Made by a program: the position numbers and the translations under genes | Notes under the pieces: model-generated | The model's database searches: none | The model's input: only the letters and a program-made list of their open reading frames with translations | Told to the model about the DNA's origin: nothing | Shown here: positions 46,881 to 59,887 of the stretch, in pieces | Layout of the letters: every line of letters starts with the position of its first letter | How positions within the stretch are numbered: the stretch's first letter is position 1 | NCBI GenBank assembly: GCA_022036555.1 | Contig: CM039128.1 | Span: 5,318,926-5,382,925 of the forward strand | DNA length: 64,000 nt | Reading direction: 5' to 3' | Source of the DNA: Microstegium vimineum | Lineage: Eukaryota > Streptophyta > Magnoliopsida > Poales > Poaceae

Positions 46881-48475
46881 TGAAGAATCATGGACCCTTG
46901 TGTTTAGGCGATTAACGACAATACTAGGTCACTATGACTAACGTGTGTTTTGCAGAGGCAAAGTCATTTGTGTTAGGTCATTAGTGATGCAATTTGAATG
47001 GGCTTAATGGATATTCATGCCCCCAAGATGGAAATCATTTCGGTTCCAAAGGATGATGATACAAGTCGAAGACTAGGCTAGTTCTTAGTGCCATAAGGTT
47101 GAGAAGGGCACTAAGTATAGCTAGGGTTTTGTTTTTCCTTTGACCGTACTATAAAGGGGGGTATGAGATTAGTAGCTTGACCTAGGAGAGTTTAGGAGAG
47201 TGGGTATATGCACACTTGTCACAACTAGTCCTAGAGACCTTGCTTTCAGCCCATGGTTAACCCTAGAAATGGTAGGAGCAAAATCCCTTGAGAAATCTCA
47301 GCGAAAACAGTTGAAATAGGGGGAGAAAGAGGCTCCGGACCAGTCTGCCAAGTAGGCGTCGGACCATAGGAGAGTGGTCCGACGGTCCCTGACTTAGGCA
47401 AAAGTTCAGCTCGAGAAGCTCCGGACCACCTGTCTGGAAAGCGTCGGACCATAGGAGAGTAGTCCGATGGCTCGTGTCAGAGAGAGAGAAGGCTCCGGAC
47501 AAGTCCGACTTGAGTCCGACGGCTAGTCCGACACTTCTAGACAGGATGTTGGTTTCATACAGTAAGCCCCCTGGCTCCGGACCAGAGCGTCGGACCAGGG
47601 CGTCGGACCAAGCAGAGTAGTCCGACGGTGCCTGAGTTGGAAGTCAGAGTGAGCTCCGGACCAGTGTGCTTGGTCCGGTGGTGTAAGCTCCGGACTAGTC
47701 CGGTGGCTTCGTAGAGAGATGAAAAAGTAAAAAAAAACGGCTAGTTTTGGAGGTGGGGACTATTTATAGTTGCCCCCTTTGTCCTTAGGACCTCTCTTGG
47801 CCATTGTTTCAGCTGGTGACACCTTGAGAAATCCTTTGGAGAGTCAAGTGCCTAGTGAGGGAGAGATTAGAGAGAGTTCATCTTGTTCTTCCCTCCTAGA
47901 GTGATTAGGAGTGACTTGTGTGCATCCATCCACCTTCCTAACCTTGAGTTGGTCAAGTGAAGGTCTTGTGCTTGTTACTCTTGGTGTTCGACAGCACCTA
48001 GACGGTTTGGTGGTGTTCGGAGGAAGTGATCGCCGGAAGATTGTTGGCGGCTCTTATCCAAGCTTCTGTGATCGGTTGTGGGCGATTCACCGAGCCGGAG
48101 TGGTGAAGAATCAGCTCGTAGAGAGCACTCTACCCTTGCGCTGGTAGAGGGGGAGCGATACCTTGTGAGGTGCTCCAACGAGGACTAGGGGGTGTGTCGA
48201 CACCTCGATACCTCGGGAAAACATCGCTGCGTCACTGAGAATTTGTTTTCCCTAGCTCTTTACATTTCCGCATTACATTCCGTCTTGTTTTTATCTTACC
48301 TACTAGAATTGCTTAGGTTGCTTTTAATTTTCATGAACTGCTACCGCTTTCTAGCTAGGACACACGGACCGTAGGCACTAGGGGTGATTGGCATTTGATA
48401 GGTTTTCATATTTGCTTTAGAAATTTAAAACAAGCCCAATTCACCCCCCCCCTCTTGGGCATCTTGATCCTTTCA
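46881..48475 (+). repeat. 5' LTR of the Copia element
   Basis: It begins TGAAGAATCATG and ends CCTTTCA. It contains TATAAAG at about 47149-47155 followed by a G run, and several GGACCA...TGGTCC hairpins between 47325 and 47710. It is 97 bp shorter than the 3' LTR because of one internal block missing between short repeats. Confidence 0.93.
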
Positions 48476-48477
48476 AT

Positions 48478-48490
48478 TGGTATCAGAGCC
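48478..48490 (+). promoter_or_regulatory. Primer binding site of the Copia element
   Basis: TGGTATCAGAGCC is complementary to the 3' end of initiator tRNA-Met and starts 2 bp after the 5' LTR. Confidence 0.92.
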
Positions 48491-49984
48491 TTGTTGCTCT
48501 AAATTAGGCTTCACCGCCTAGAGCAAGATGTCCCATGGGGATGGACCGCCACCCATGTTCGATGGGGATGACTTTCCTTATTGGAAAGTGCGGATGGAGG
48601 CCTACCTTGAGGCCGTGGACGTCGGCGTTCACAAAGCCGCCACCCAAGGTGGATCGGTGTTCACCGAGGATCCATACTTTGAGAAGAACAATGCTAAGGC
48701 AAAGAACATTCTTTTCTGTAGCATTTGCAAGGATGTGTTCAATCGTGTGCGGAATTGCAAAACCGCGCATGAGATTTGGACAAACATTTGTGCTTTACAC
48801 GAGGGCACTAAATGTGAAAGAGAAGAGCATTATCACCTCATCATTGCTAAGTTAAATGCTTTCACCATGCTATCTCATGAAAATGCTAATGAAGTGTACT
48901 CTCGCTTGAATGTGCTTGTAGAGGAGTTGAATGGCCTTGGGCTCTCTCAAATGACACCAACCGATGTGGTGCGCAAGATACTTTGTGTCCTACCAATAGA
49001 CAAGTATAGCCACATCGTCACGGTTCTTCATCAAGGCGATCTCTCCGCAACTACACCAACGCAAGTGTTGGGCAAGATCAATGCTCATGAGATGTACATG
49101 AAGATCAATGATGGAAGTTCATCCTCCTCCAAGAAGAAAGAGGAGGAGAAGAAGGACTTGGCTCTCAAGGCATCTTCCAAGGAGAAGTGCAAGATTCAAT
49201 ATGTCATTGAGAGTGCAAGTGATGATGATGATGATGATGATGAAGACAACATCGCTCTCATGGTGAAGAAGACCGCCAAGATGTTGAAGAGGCTAAACAA
49301 GAATGGAGTCAAGTTTGACTCAAAGAAGAAGAAATTCTTCACAAGCTCTTCAAGGAAGCCAATCTCCCAAATGAAGTGCTACAATTATGGCACTCTTGGT
49401 CATCTAGCCCATGCGTGTCCCGAAGAGAAGAAAGAGAAGTTCAAGAACAACAAGTTCAAGAACTTCAAGAAGAACAAGGGCGGCAATGATGACTCAAGTG
49501 ATGATGACAAGAAGCAAGACAAGCCATACAAGAAGAAGAACTTCAACTTCCACAAGAAGAAGAAGGATGGTACAAAAAGAGGATGATGGTGATGACCTCT
49601 CTAGTGATGATAGTGACAATGAAGAAGCACCTTCCTATGATGAGCTAATTAAAATTTGCAACAAGTACGCTAGCATCATAAGGAAGTACAAGAGTAAAAA
49701 TGACAAACTTCTTGAAATCAAAGAAAACTTGCATGATAAGCTTGACAACTTGTCTAGTGCTAATGATGATTTGAAGCTTGAGATTAACTCTCTCACATCT
49801 AGCACTAGGGAGCTCAAAGCCTCTCTTAAGAAAGCAAATGAGAAACATGATAAGCTTGAGAGGTCATCCCAAGAGCTCCACACAAGGTATAACTTGCTAA
49901 AAGATGACTACAACCAAGTGAAAAGTGATCATGGCACACTAGTGGTAGAAAATGAATTACTTACTCAAGATCTTACACATGTTG

Positions 49985-51400
49985 TGTCGGTGTTATGACC
50001 CGGGGTCAAGTCCACCAACGAGTAAATTTGTATATCGCGTGCTCCCTCTCTCAGACGTGATGCAAGATGGACACAAGGTTTATCCTGGTTCGGGCAAAGA
50101 AGGCCCTACGTCCAGCAGGGGGGATGACCTGTATTATCTCGCACCCAAAGCGTGCTCGTACAGGGGGGTACAAGCTGTGTTACACGGGGTTGCTCAGAGT
50201 GAGCTGCGGCCTAAGGCTAGCAGTGCTGCCCTAGGCTGCTGGTTTGCCACCCGAGGGGTCGATCGAGTGGCAGGGTGTGTATGCGTGGAGATCAGAGCCG
50301 AAGTCTGATGTCGGAGGTTGCCGGATCCTGAAAATCCCCCCCTTTATTCTACCTCGGCGTCCCCTTTTATAGACCAAGGGGAGGTCCGAGGGTACAGGGT
50401 CCTAACTGTGGCAGTATGGGTAGCGTGTCCGAGGCACAGTGTTGGAGGAGAGACGTTGAGCACTGTGGCGGCATGGCCTTCCCGTCCTTCTGGCGTCCCC
50501 GGTCGTGGTGGCAGTAGAAGTCGCCGTGGCACAGCGTCCGCAGACGGGCATGAATCCCACGGCTGAAGCGGGACGGGGCGGATGGGACGACCTCCATACT
50601 GGAGTTGTTGGAGAAAGGGGTCGAGCCCCTCGGTCGAGGGGGGGGTCGAGCCCCGCGTGGCTCTGTCGCATTCCCGAAGTCGTCGTCGAGGGACGCACTG
50701 TTCACTTTTCGAGGGGTATTGCTGGAGTCCGTACTCGCGTAGTGGCGACAGTGGCGGCACAGTTGACAGGAATCGGGGACTTGATGGGGAGTTGGCGGAT
50801 TTGACAGCGGACGCGGGCGCCCATGTCGTTAGGTGGTTTCACTTTAACCCATGCCGGGAGCAGTTGGGTTAATCGAGCCTCTCGTCCGGGGGTCGTCCGT
50901 TCGACCCCTGGTCCGTCGCTCATCGTCGAGGTAGGGTCGGAGCAGAGACGGGGTCGGAGAGGTCAAGGTAGAGGTCGGGGGGTTGTTCGTTCGACCCCTC
51001 GTCCGTCCTTCGTTCGTCGAGGTGGGGGTCGGGGGGTCGTTCGCTCGCCCCCTCAGTCCGTCATTTATCGTCGAGGTAGGAGCCGGGGGGTCGTTCGCTC
51101 GCCCCCTCGGTCCGTCATTTATCGTCGAGGTAGGAGACGGGGGGTCGTTCGTCCGACCCTCGGTCCGTCTCTTGACGTCGAGGTGGGGGTCGAGGGGTCG
51201 TTCGAACGACCCCTCGTCCGTCATTCGGTGTCGAGGTGGGTCGGCCCGTGACTTGTCGCCACAGCTGGTGTAGAGGGGGCCCTCGAGCGATGGGCCGTGC
51301 CTTACTGAGCAGTGGGCTGGTCCCTACCTTAAAAATAGTTGCTATGTTTAGCGTTAATTTATCGAAGGGTTTAGGGTACCCCTTACCTTCGTACCCGACA
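49985..51400. mobile_element. Solo LTR nested in the Copia gag
   Basis: The 1416-bp sequence starts TGTCGG and ends CCGACA, flanked by TGTTG at 49980-49984 and 51401-51405. It has no internal region or second LTR, so it is a solo LTR left by unequal recombination. It includes a 54-bp minisatellite at 50981-51245. Short open frames in its GC-rich interior have no recognisable domain. Confidence 0.93.
50889..51245. repeat. 54-bp minisatellite in the solo LTR
   Basis: Units begin near 50981, 51035, 51089, 51143 and 51196, each with GGTCGTTCG, a GACCCCTCG-like part, TCCGTC and GTCGAGGT. A partial earlier unit begins near 50889. Similar units occur in the long LTR at 17623-17800. Confidence 0.88.
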
Positions 51401-52181
51401 TGTTGCTACTAACCCGTGTGCTAAGTGTGCAAGTGCTACCTCTTGTGAAATCGAGCTTGATGATGTGGCTCTTGAGCAAAGTGCCAAGTGCAAGGGCAAG
51501 AGAGTTGTAGAAGCCGACAAGTATGATGATTATATGAAGATGAGGGAAGAGAACTCAAAGCTCAAGGAAGAGCTAATCAACCTCAAGGCAAACAAGCCCT
51601 TCACCATCAAGTCGGCTCAAGAAGAAGACAAAGATGCTATCACTTTGATCAACTCTCTTCGAGATGAAATTGCCAAGCTCAAGAATGACAAGACCAAGCT
51701 TACAAGTGGCCTTGAAAAGTTCACCAAGGGCCATAATCTCCAAAGTGAGCTTCTAATGAGCACCGTCATGAAGAATGACAAGACCGGTATTGGGTACAAG
51801 GAAAACCAAGTGATGAAGGCCAAGGTCAAGATTGAAGCCAAGAACTACTACAAGAACAAATACAATGGCTACAATCAAGAGAAGCCAAAGCCCAAGCCTA
51901 AGAGGTGTTTTGGATGTGGACAAATTGGTCACTTCGTGTTTCAATGCAAGACTCCACTTCCCAAGACCTTGCCCAAGCACACTAGGCCATTTGCTCATGA
52001 TGCTCACTATGTCATCAACAAAGATTCCAAGGGTAGACCACTTGTGGTGTTTCTTGGACCACCAATGAAGAACAAGCCTAGGGTTCTTTGGGTTGCTAAG
52101 GAGTTAGTTGACAAGGAAATGGGGCCCCGCACTAAGGGGGTTCCCAAACAACAAGCTTAACTCCAAGTTGCTTGTGTGTAG

Positions 52182-55100
52182 GTGAACTACAAGACCGGTG
52201 GGAGCCATTGGGTAATTGATAGTGGTTGCACTCAACACATGACCGGCGACCCCCGGATGTTCACCACACTTGATGAGGATTGTGCAAATCAAGACAAGAT
52301 TACTTTTGGGGATAATTCAAAGGGCAAAGTTCAAGGCTTAGGCAAAGTGACTATCTCCCAAGAACAATCAATTTCCAATGTCTTGCTAGTACAATCATTG
52401 AGCTTCAATTTGCTATCGGTTGGTCAACTTTGTGATCTCGGGTGTCATTGTCTCTTCACTCCAAATGAGGTGATTGTGACCAAGATTGAAGATTCATCAA
52501 TGATATTCAAAGGGTTCCGGCACAACAACCTCTACTTAGTGGACTTCACTTCAAATGAAGCTAACTTGCAAACTTGTCTATTCTCCAAGAATTCTTTGGG
52601 TTGGCTATGGCATAGAAGATTAGCTCATGTGGGCATGTCAACCTTGAAGAAGCTTGTCAAGAAAGAAATGGTTAGAGGAATCAAGGATGTGGTGTTTGAG
52701 AAGGACAAACTTTGTAGTGCATGTCAAGCCGGCAAGCAAGTGGCAAACACTCATCCAACCAAAGCTTTCATGTCAACCTCAAGTGTCCTAGAGTTGCTAC
52801 ACATGGATCTATTTGGCCCTACCACCTATGCTAGTCTTGGAGGAAATCTCTATTGCTTGGTGGTAGTGGATGACTACTCTCGATACACTTGGGTGTTCTT
52901 TCTTCAAGACAAGGGAGAGACACAAGGCATCTTCAAGAAGTTTGCTACAAGAGCTCAAAATGAATTTGATGTGAAGATCAAGAAGATTAGAAGTGACAAT
53001 GGCACCGAATTTGTGAACACAAAGATTGAAGATTATTGTGATGAAGTTGGGATCAAGCATGAGGTGTCTGCCACATATACTCCACAACAAAATGGTGTCG
53101 TAGAGAGGAAGAACCGGACGCTCATAACTCTAGCAAGGTCTATGCTTGATGAGTACAACACTCCGGAGAAGTTTTGGGCGGATGCAATCAACACCGCGTG
53201 CTATGCGGCAAACCGTATCTTCGTCCAAAGGCTATTAAAGAAGACCCCCTATGAGCTTGTCAATGGGAAGAAGCCGGATATTTCATTCTTCCGTGTGTTT
53301 GGTTGCAAGGTGTACATCTACAAGAAGCGCCAACACTTGGGTAAATTCCAACGGCGGTGTGACATTGGTTTCCTTGTTGGATATTCGCTTAAATCCAAGG
53401 CATACCGTGTATTTAACAAAGCCACCGGCTTAGTTGAAGAAACGTATGACTTGGAGTTTGATGAAACTAATGGCTCCCAAGGAGCGCTTGAGGATATTGA
53501 TGTAGGTGATGAACCCTTGAGGGAGGCAATGAAGAATATGCCAATTGGTGCTATCAACCCGCAAGAGGTGGAAGAAGTTGAAGATGAAGCAAATCAAGAT
53601 CCTTCTCCACCCCACACGCCTCAAGTTGATGAAGGAGATCAAGTGAGGGAAGCTCAATAAGACACTCACATTCCTCAAGATCAAGCCGAGGCCGAAGCAA
53701 GCAATGTTGAAGCACCGCATCCTCCTCCTCAAGAGACAAATAGAAGATCAACATCTATCCTTCAAGCTCACCCCCATGATCAAATCATAGGGAGTCCATC
53801 AAAGGGAGTAATGACTCGCTCTAGACTTGGATCTTATGTTGAACATCACTCGTTTGTTTCCTTTGTTGAGCCTACTAGTGTAGAAGAAGCACTTGCGGAT
53901 CCGGATTGGGTGAATTTCATGCATGAAGAACTCAACAACTTCACCCGGAACCAAGTGTGGACACTTGAAGAGAAGCCAAAGGATGCAAGAATCATTGGCA
54001 CCAAGTGGGTGTTTAGGAACAAGCAAGATGATCAAGGCGTGGTTGTGAGGAACAAAGCAAGATTGGTGGCAAAGGGGTTCTCTCAAGTAGAAGGACTCGA
54101 TTTTGGAGAGACCTTTACTCCGGTTGCAAGACTTGAAGTCATCCGTATCCTTTTGGCGTATGCTTCACATCACAAAATGAAACTTTTTCAAATGGATGTG
54201 AAGAGCGCCTTCTTAAATGGTTTCATAAATGAACTTGTCTATGTCTCACAACCTCCTGGGTTTGAAGACCCAAACTTGCCTAATCATGTGTATAGGTTGT
54301 CCAAGGCACTCTACGGATTGAAGAAAGCTCCAAGAGCTTGGTATGAGAGGCTAAGGAACTTCCTAATCAAGAAGGGCTTCAAGATTGGGATCGTCGACAC
54401 TACACTATTCACCAAGAAGCTTAATGGAGAGATCTTTGTTTGCCAAGTATATGTCGATGACATTATATTTGGGTCAACAAACCAAGACCATTGCAAGGAG
54501 TTTGGTGAGTTGATGTCCAAGGAGTTCGAGATGTCAATGATTGGCGAGCTAACCTTCTTCCTTGGCTTTCAAGTGAAGAAAATGAGAGAAGGGACCTTCA
54601 TCTCTCAAGAAAAGTACACTTATGATCTACTTAAGAAGTTCAAGATGGAGGATTGCAAGTCAATCAAGACCCCAATGCCTACTAATGGGCATCTCGATCT
54701 CGATGAGGGAGGTAAACCGATTGACCAAACTCTTTATCGCTCTATGATCGGTAGTTTACTTTACATCACCGCATCTAGGCCGGATATCATGTTTAGTGTG
54801 TGCATGTGTGCTAGGTTTCAAGCAAGCCCTAAGGAATCGCATCTTTGTGCGGTTAAAATAATCCTTAGGTACATAAGGCACACCCCTAGCATGGGTCTTT
54901 GGTATCCCAAAGGAGCTCCCTTCCAACTAGTTGGCTATTCCGATTCGGATTATGCCGGGTGTAAGGTTGATAGGAAGAGTACCTCCGGCGGGTGCCACAT
55001 GCTAGGAAGATCACTTGTTTCTTGGTCCTCAAGGAAGCAAAACAGTGTGGCATTGTCAACCGCGGAAGCGGAATACATTGCCATGGGAGCAAGTTGTGCA

Positions 55101-55409
55101 CAAATCTTATACATGACCCAAACACTTTTTGATTACGGTGTGTTTTTAAAAGAGGTTCCACTTTTGTGTGACAATGAAAGCGCCGTAAAGCTTGCTAACA
55201 ACCCGGTTCAACACTCTCGCACGAAGCACATAGATATTCGCCATCACTTTCTTAGAGATCATGTGGCTAGGAAAGACATCACACTAGTTGGAGTTAAGAG
55301 CGAAGATCAATTGGCAGATATCTTCACTAAACCACTCGATGAAACAACCTTTTGTAGGTTGAGAAGCGAGTTGAATGTGCTTGATCACTCTAACTTCACT
55401 AAAAGATGA
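52182..55409 (+). pseudogene. pol: Copia pol: protease, integrase, reverse transcriptase, RNase H
   Basis: A single frame is broken by TAA at 53658-53660 between integrase and RT. The protease active site is DSGCTQHM near 52217. The pre-integrase zinc segment 'WHRRLAHVGM' lies near 52607. The integrase core acidic residues are in 'HMDLFGP' (about 52800), 'SDNGTEF' (about 52993) and 'NGVVERKNR' (about 53090). RT runs about 53900-54640 with YVDDIIFG near 54452. RNase H ends with 'DNESAVKLANN' and 'TKHIDIRHHFLRDH' near 55160-55260. Apart from the one stop the domains appear uninterrupted, so the element was probably active fairly recently. TGA at 55407-55409 ends pol. Confidence 0.93.
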
Positions 55410-57178
55410 GTTTGTGTGAACCATGCATTCATATGTAATATAACATGTTTAATTTGGTAATGCACATAGGCTTGGCTAACGCGGTTAAGATAACCGCCCT
55501 CAAAGCGTGTGACAAAGCTTAATCGTGGTTTAAACTTGCAATCAACCTAGATTCAAATTCCGTTTTGCATTGCATATGCATGAGTGTTGCTTCTTCGTTT
55601 CTTTTTGGTTAAGTTTTTTGGTCATCCTTAGGTTTATCACTTAGGGGGAGCAATTCAACGCTCTAGCTTCAGCTAATACCCCTCTTGTGCCCCTATGGTG
55701 ACCCTTGGAGCTTTATTGAACTATTTTCTTATGAAAACTAATCCTAGCCTATGGCAAACTATTTCTAAAATTGAGGGTTTGAGAGATGGTTCTTATGTTA
55801 AGTCCAACAAGTGCTCCTCTTTTCTCTTTTGTGTTGGTACTTGGCTAAGAGAAAAGATTGGAGAGAAAAATAGGAAAATTCAGAGCAAAATCAAGCATCG
55901 GACCACCCTCCGGACCACTCTGCATGGTCCGACGCTCAGTGGTCCGACGCTATGTACCTCTCTGCTCAAAATTTCTCCAGCCACAGAATCCGTCGGACCA
56001 CCGTCCGACGCTCCTCCGGACCATTGGCAAGTAGTCCGGTGCCTCTGTCAGTTTTATCTAAGCGCACTCGGACCAGTCCGGTGAGTAGTCCGACGCCTTG
56101 GTCCGGTGGTTGGGTGCTCTCTGTTTTCTTTCTCTGGTACCATCGGACCCTCCGTCGGACCAGCCTCCGAACCAAGCAGAGTGGTCCGACGCTCTCAAAT
56201 TTTGCGGATAACCCCCCGCGAACGGCTTTGTTTCAGCAGTGCCCTTCTTCCTTTGCCGTTCGTACGCCGACGCTCCTCCGCCGCCACAGCTCCGCCGCAG
56301 CACCTCCACCGCGCCTGCTCGGCCGCCTGCTCCCCTGCACCACCACAGCCGCCGCCGGTGAGCCCATCTCGGCGCGTAGCTACCTCACCTCGCTGCAGCA
56401 GCGCAATCGCCGCCGCCTGCCACCCAGCGCCGCCCTGCCTCCACCATCAACCTCGCCGCCGAGCTCAACCCCCCCTCGCCGGCGTTCAAGCCTCCTCCCT
56501 GCCAGTCAGTTCAAGCCACCTAGGGTTTCCCCACTTCTACATTGCCACTGCAAAGAGCCTTCCCCCCTTTAGGGTTTAGTCCTAACCCTAGGGTTGGCTT
56601 TTGACGTATCCGTCCTTGAACGAATTCGATTCGTCGTCGTCGACTTCGCCTCTTCGATTCTAGGGTATGGTTTTCATTTACAACGTCGCATTTTGTTGAG
56701 TCGTAGATAGATTCATGTCCTAGGGTATTTTCTTGAAAATCCATATTCAATTCAACTCACTAAATCAATTGCTAATTGTAATTCACAGCATGCAAATCTC
56801 TTTCGGAGTGTGGTTTGGGACTTGAGTCGCTATGATTAGATATGCTCTCTTACCTCAGGTATCATGTCAGATTTCATTCCTTTACTTATCTAGATGCTTG
56901 CTTCTATACGAATTCTTATCTCTAGATTTTATATATGCTTATATATACCATGTCTATTCTATCTAGCAGCAGTCAGTGGCATTTTAAACTCGGGGCAAAT
57001 CTCGCGAGTAAGGATTGAGGCAAAGCCTCAGAAGGTTCAGTCCAGTGGCTTGCAGGCCCCTCTATCAGTTGTGCTTTGATTGATCAGTTGGCAGTTGATA
57101 CTTATAGAGAATCAGTGGTTCTGACAGTTGGCAGTGGCTCTTGTGTTTGTCAGTGGGCAGTGTTTCTTTGTTTGATCA
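55410..57178 (+). other. Spacer between Copia pol and 3' ORF
   Basis: Non-coding for the most part. From 55880 to 56210 it carries GGACCA/TGGTCCGAC words identical in style to those of the LTR. From 56220 to 56570 it is C-rich with a PPPS-type open frame but no domain. The reading frame of the 3' ORF starts at 57181. Confidence 0.6.
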
Positions 57179-57180
57179 GT

Positions 57181-59887
57181 GATGGCTCGTGGTTCTCGTG
57201 CTCGTACTGCTGGCTCAGGCGATGACACTCCTCCTCATCCACGTCCTTCCAGAGACAAGGGCAAGAAGCAGGTTGTTGAAAATAAAAAGAAAAAGAAGCG
57301 AAAGCTAACAGAGGCTGAGAAAGCAGAGGCAGTGGCAGATGCAGCCGACCGTGCAAAGCGAGGCGGTCGCCGAGGTTCAGTGAGACTTGGCACCCCTCCA
57401 CGGGCTCTACCGTCTACTCCTCCTACTGGATCACAGAAAGAGGACACTCCAGAGGAGCAGGAGCTTGTCATGGAGGCCCTGGGTACACCGTTGGCACCTC
57501 GTTTCTAGGGGTGATCTACTCGCTCTCAGTCAGCTCAGTCACCTCAGAGTGCTTCAGCAGCTCCCACAGCAGCTTCAGCTTCTGTTCACCTTGATCTGAG
57601 GAATCTCACAGCTAAGCAGGTGAAGAAGCTACGGTTTGTCGCTCTCGAGAAGTGGTGCCCCGATCAGCATGACCCCAGAGCCTCACCAGGATGGCACACA
57701 CCTCTCATGGAGGATTTCTACAGAGCAGCTCAGCTTACCAGCATCCAGATCCGACCGCACCGAGTTTGCTCCTTGGAGAGCATAGTTGAGTTGGCTGGTG
57801 AGGAGATCAGACCGTTTATCACATACCTTCCGGGACTCGCCGATTTACTTGGCCGTTCCGGAAACTACATTGAGAGATGGGTCAGAGAGTTCTATGCCTC
57901 AGTATGGGTTGATCCAGAGCACAAGTTTCTACAGTATACTTTCAGAGGAGAGCGATACAGGCTCTATTTGACTAGGCTCAGAGAGATCTTTCACTTCACT
58001 CAGACCGGTGGAGAGCTCGATCTTCACTATGACTGCTACAGAGGAGCTTCTGTGCCCCGCCGAGCTCGAGGTGGTCGTACGTTGTCAGTTCAGGAGGTGG
58101 CTCCTCTCTTCAAGCCACCTTTCTCAGAGGGCTCCCGTCGTAGCCCAGCAGAGCTCCGACCCACCGTTCACCGGTTGAACGAGGTCCTACGTCGTACCTT
58201 GCTGCCTCGCACGGGTTACAAGGAAGGTTTGACCAACATGCAGCAGCTACTTCTTCAGGCCCTTGTATCTCAGACACCGTTTGACATAGCCGACTTCCTT
58301 GTGTCAGAGATTGAGGATGTGATAGCGGATGCTATGAGGGCCCGACGTCAGTTTCCCTATGCTCATTGGATTTCATCTATCATAGCTATTGAGCTTGAGG
58401 GAGCCAACCCTGGACTCCGTGCCCTGCTGGATCAGTCACCGACTTCTTTCCCGTCCTACAGAGTCCTTGGTTCGTTTGACAGCTGGTTTGGGAACCGGGT
58501 GCTTCATCTGGTCAGAGAGAGGACTGCTCCAGCGGACAGAGCTGATGTTGATACTCAGGATGAGGCGATACGCAGTGTTGAGCAGCAGGAGCTCCATGGA
58601 TTAGATACTGGAGCTGATGTGACTCCTGAGGATACCTCTTCAGACAGCTCAGACGCCGACTTCCAGCCAGTTCCACCTATGCCCCCACGGGCTCAGGACA
58701 CTGAGGCTGGCAGCTCTGGCTCTGCCACAGAGACTATGATGCTGAAGATCCTTGACCATCTCAATGAGTAGCAAAGCTCCCTAGTCACTGCAGTTACTCA
58801 GGTTCAGCAGCGACAGGATGAGATGCAGCGGCAGTCTGAGGAGCGTCACTTTGAGATGCAGCGACAGATGCTAGCTATGCAGTTGGAGTCACAGCGCCTA
58901 CAGCTACAGTCTCAGCAGCTTCAGCAGCAGAACATGGCCTTTATGGCCCACATGATAAAGTGGACTGGCGCCCCTCCTCTTGAGTTCCTAGCTGCACCTC
59001 AGATCCAGATGATGAGTACATCACAGCCCTCTCAGTCAGTTGGGCAGCTAGGAGGACCACAGTCTTCAGTTGGCCCCTTAGTTGGCCCTTCAGTGGCCCC
59101 TGCGAGTTCTGCCGATCAGACAGTCACTCCCACCCCAGCCGTACAGTCCAGTGGACTTCAGGGTGCTGGATTGACCACCCCGTTCCAGTCACCGGTGACT
59201 CAGGTGACATAGTGGTTGGACACCTTCGGCCCGACTCAGCAGTTCACCCCTCTCACTATTGGTTTCACGCCGCTTACTGTTACGATGGGTGCTACTGCCA
59301 GAGATCTATCCGCGTCGTTCAGCGACATTACAGGGCAGTTGTCCCCCACTGGTCAGCAGATAGCAGCAGAGGTTGAGGCAGAGTTGGTTGCACCGACAGC
59401 TGATCAGCACCGCTCCTCAGAGGCTACACACGACAGTCGGGCTCCAGCCGTGTCTACTCCACCCACAGCTGCAGTTGCTACCGATGCTACAGTTGTTACC
59501 TCGACTCCAGTATAGCCTCCGCAGTCTCCGGTCTTTCAGACTCCAGTCGAGTCCGTGCATGAGGCACAACCGGACACCGTAGCTCCTGAGGCTCCCGCAG
59601 CGACACTGGCACCGGTCTCTGATCCTACTACTACCCTAGCTACTGCTCCAGAGTCTTCGACAGCAGCGATAGCAGGCCTGTCAGCTACCGACCCCCAGAC
59701 CGCTTCACTTCCAGCGTCAGACACTTAGGGGGAGGACTCAGATGATGAGACCTACTTGGCAGCGTTCAGGGTGCTCGACCGCTCCACGGCTGCCTCCACT
59801 CCGCCTCCAGATGCCTAGTTTTGGTGCTTCGACGCCAAAGGGGGAGAGGGAGAGTCGAGTAGATGGACTAGCTTCAAGGGGAGCTAG
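57181..59887 (+). pseudogene. 3' ORF of the Copia element (positional 'env-like' ORF) with in-frame TAG codons
   Basis: One constant reading frame starts with an ATG at 57181. It is crossed by TAG at 57506, TGA at 57512, and TAG at 58769, 59210, 59513, 59726 and 59816, before tandem TAGs near 59885. The N-terminus is basic (about residues 20-45). The central region, about 57600-58500, has 'GLADLLGRSGNYIERWVREFYASVWVD' split features resembling the putative plant transposon/ATHILA ORF1-type domain. It is followed by an acidic S/T stretch, a Q-rich coiled coil (about 58770-58970) and a P/S/T-rich tail. No signal peptide or membrane segment is visible, so the 'env-like' label in the SIRE literature is positional only. 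Confidence 0.65.

Larger units (their letters stand above)
48528..52160 (+). pseudogene. gag: Copia gag, frameshifted and split by a solo LTR
   Basis: The ATG at 48528 begins MSHGDGPPPMFDGDDFPYW, a standard Copia gag start. The capsid-like segment runs to about 49100. K/D-rich low complexity follows, then a zinc knuckle near 49375 in which the second Cys is Tyr (CYNYGTLGHLAHAC). Near 49570 a one-base shift moves the frame to a coiled coil (49590-49984). The solo LTR 49985-51400 interrupts; because of the 5-bp duplication the frame resumes exactly at 51406. The second part has an intact CCHC knuckle near 51907 (CFGCGQIGHFVFQC) and ends at TAA 52158-52160. Two in-frame stops (52158 and 52179) separate gag from protease, and gag and pol share the same frame there. 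Confidence 0.85.

Noticed and set aside
50318..51273. Arg/Gly-rich ORFs on both strands
   Set aside because: They fall inside the solo LTR and reflect its 54-bp minisatellite.
55952..56579. Pro/Ser/Ala-rich ORFs between pol and the 3' ORF
   Set aside because: They are C-rich low complexity without domain, in a spacer with LTR-like motifs.
57181..59887. Calling the Copia 3' ORF a true envelope gene
   Set aside because: No signal peptide, transmembrane or fusion segment is visible; the central part looks like a plant transposon-associated domain.
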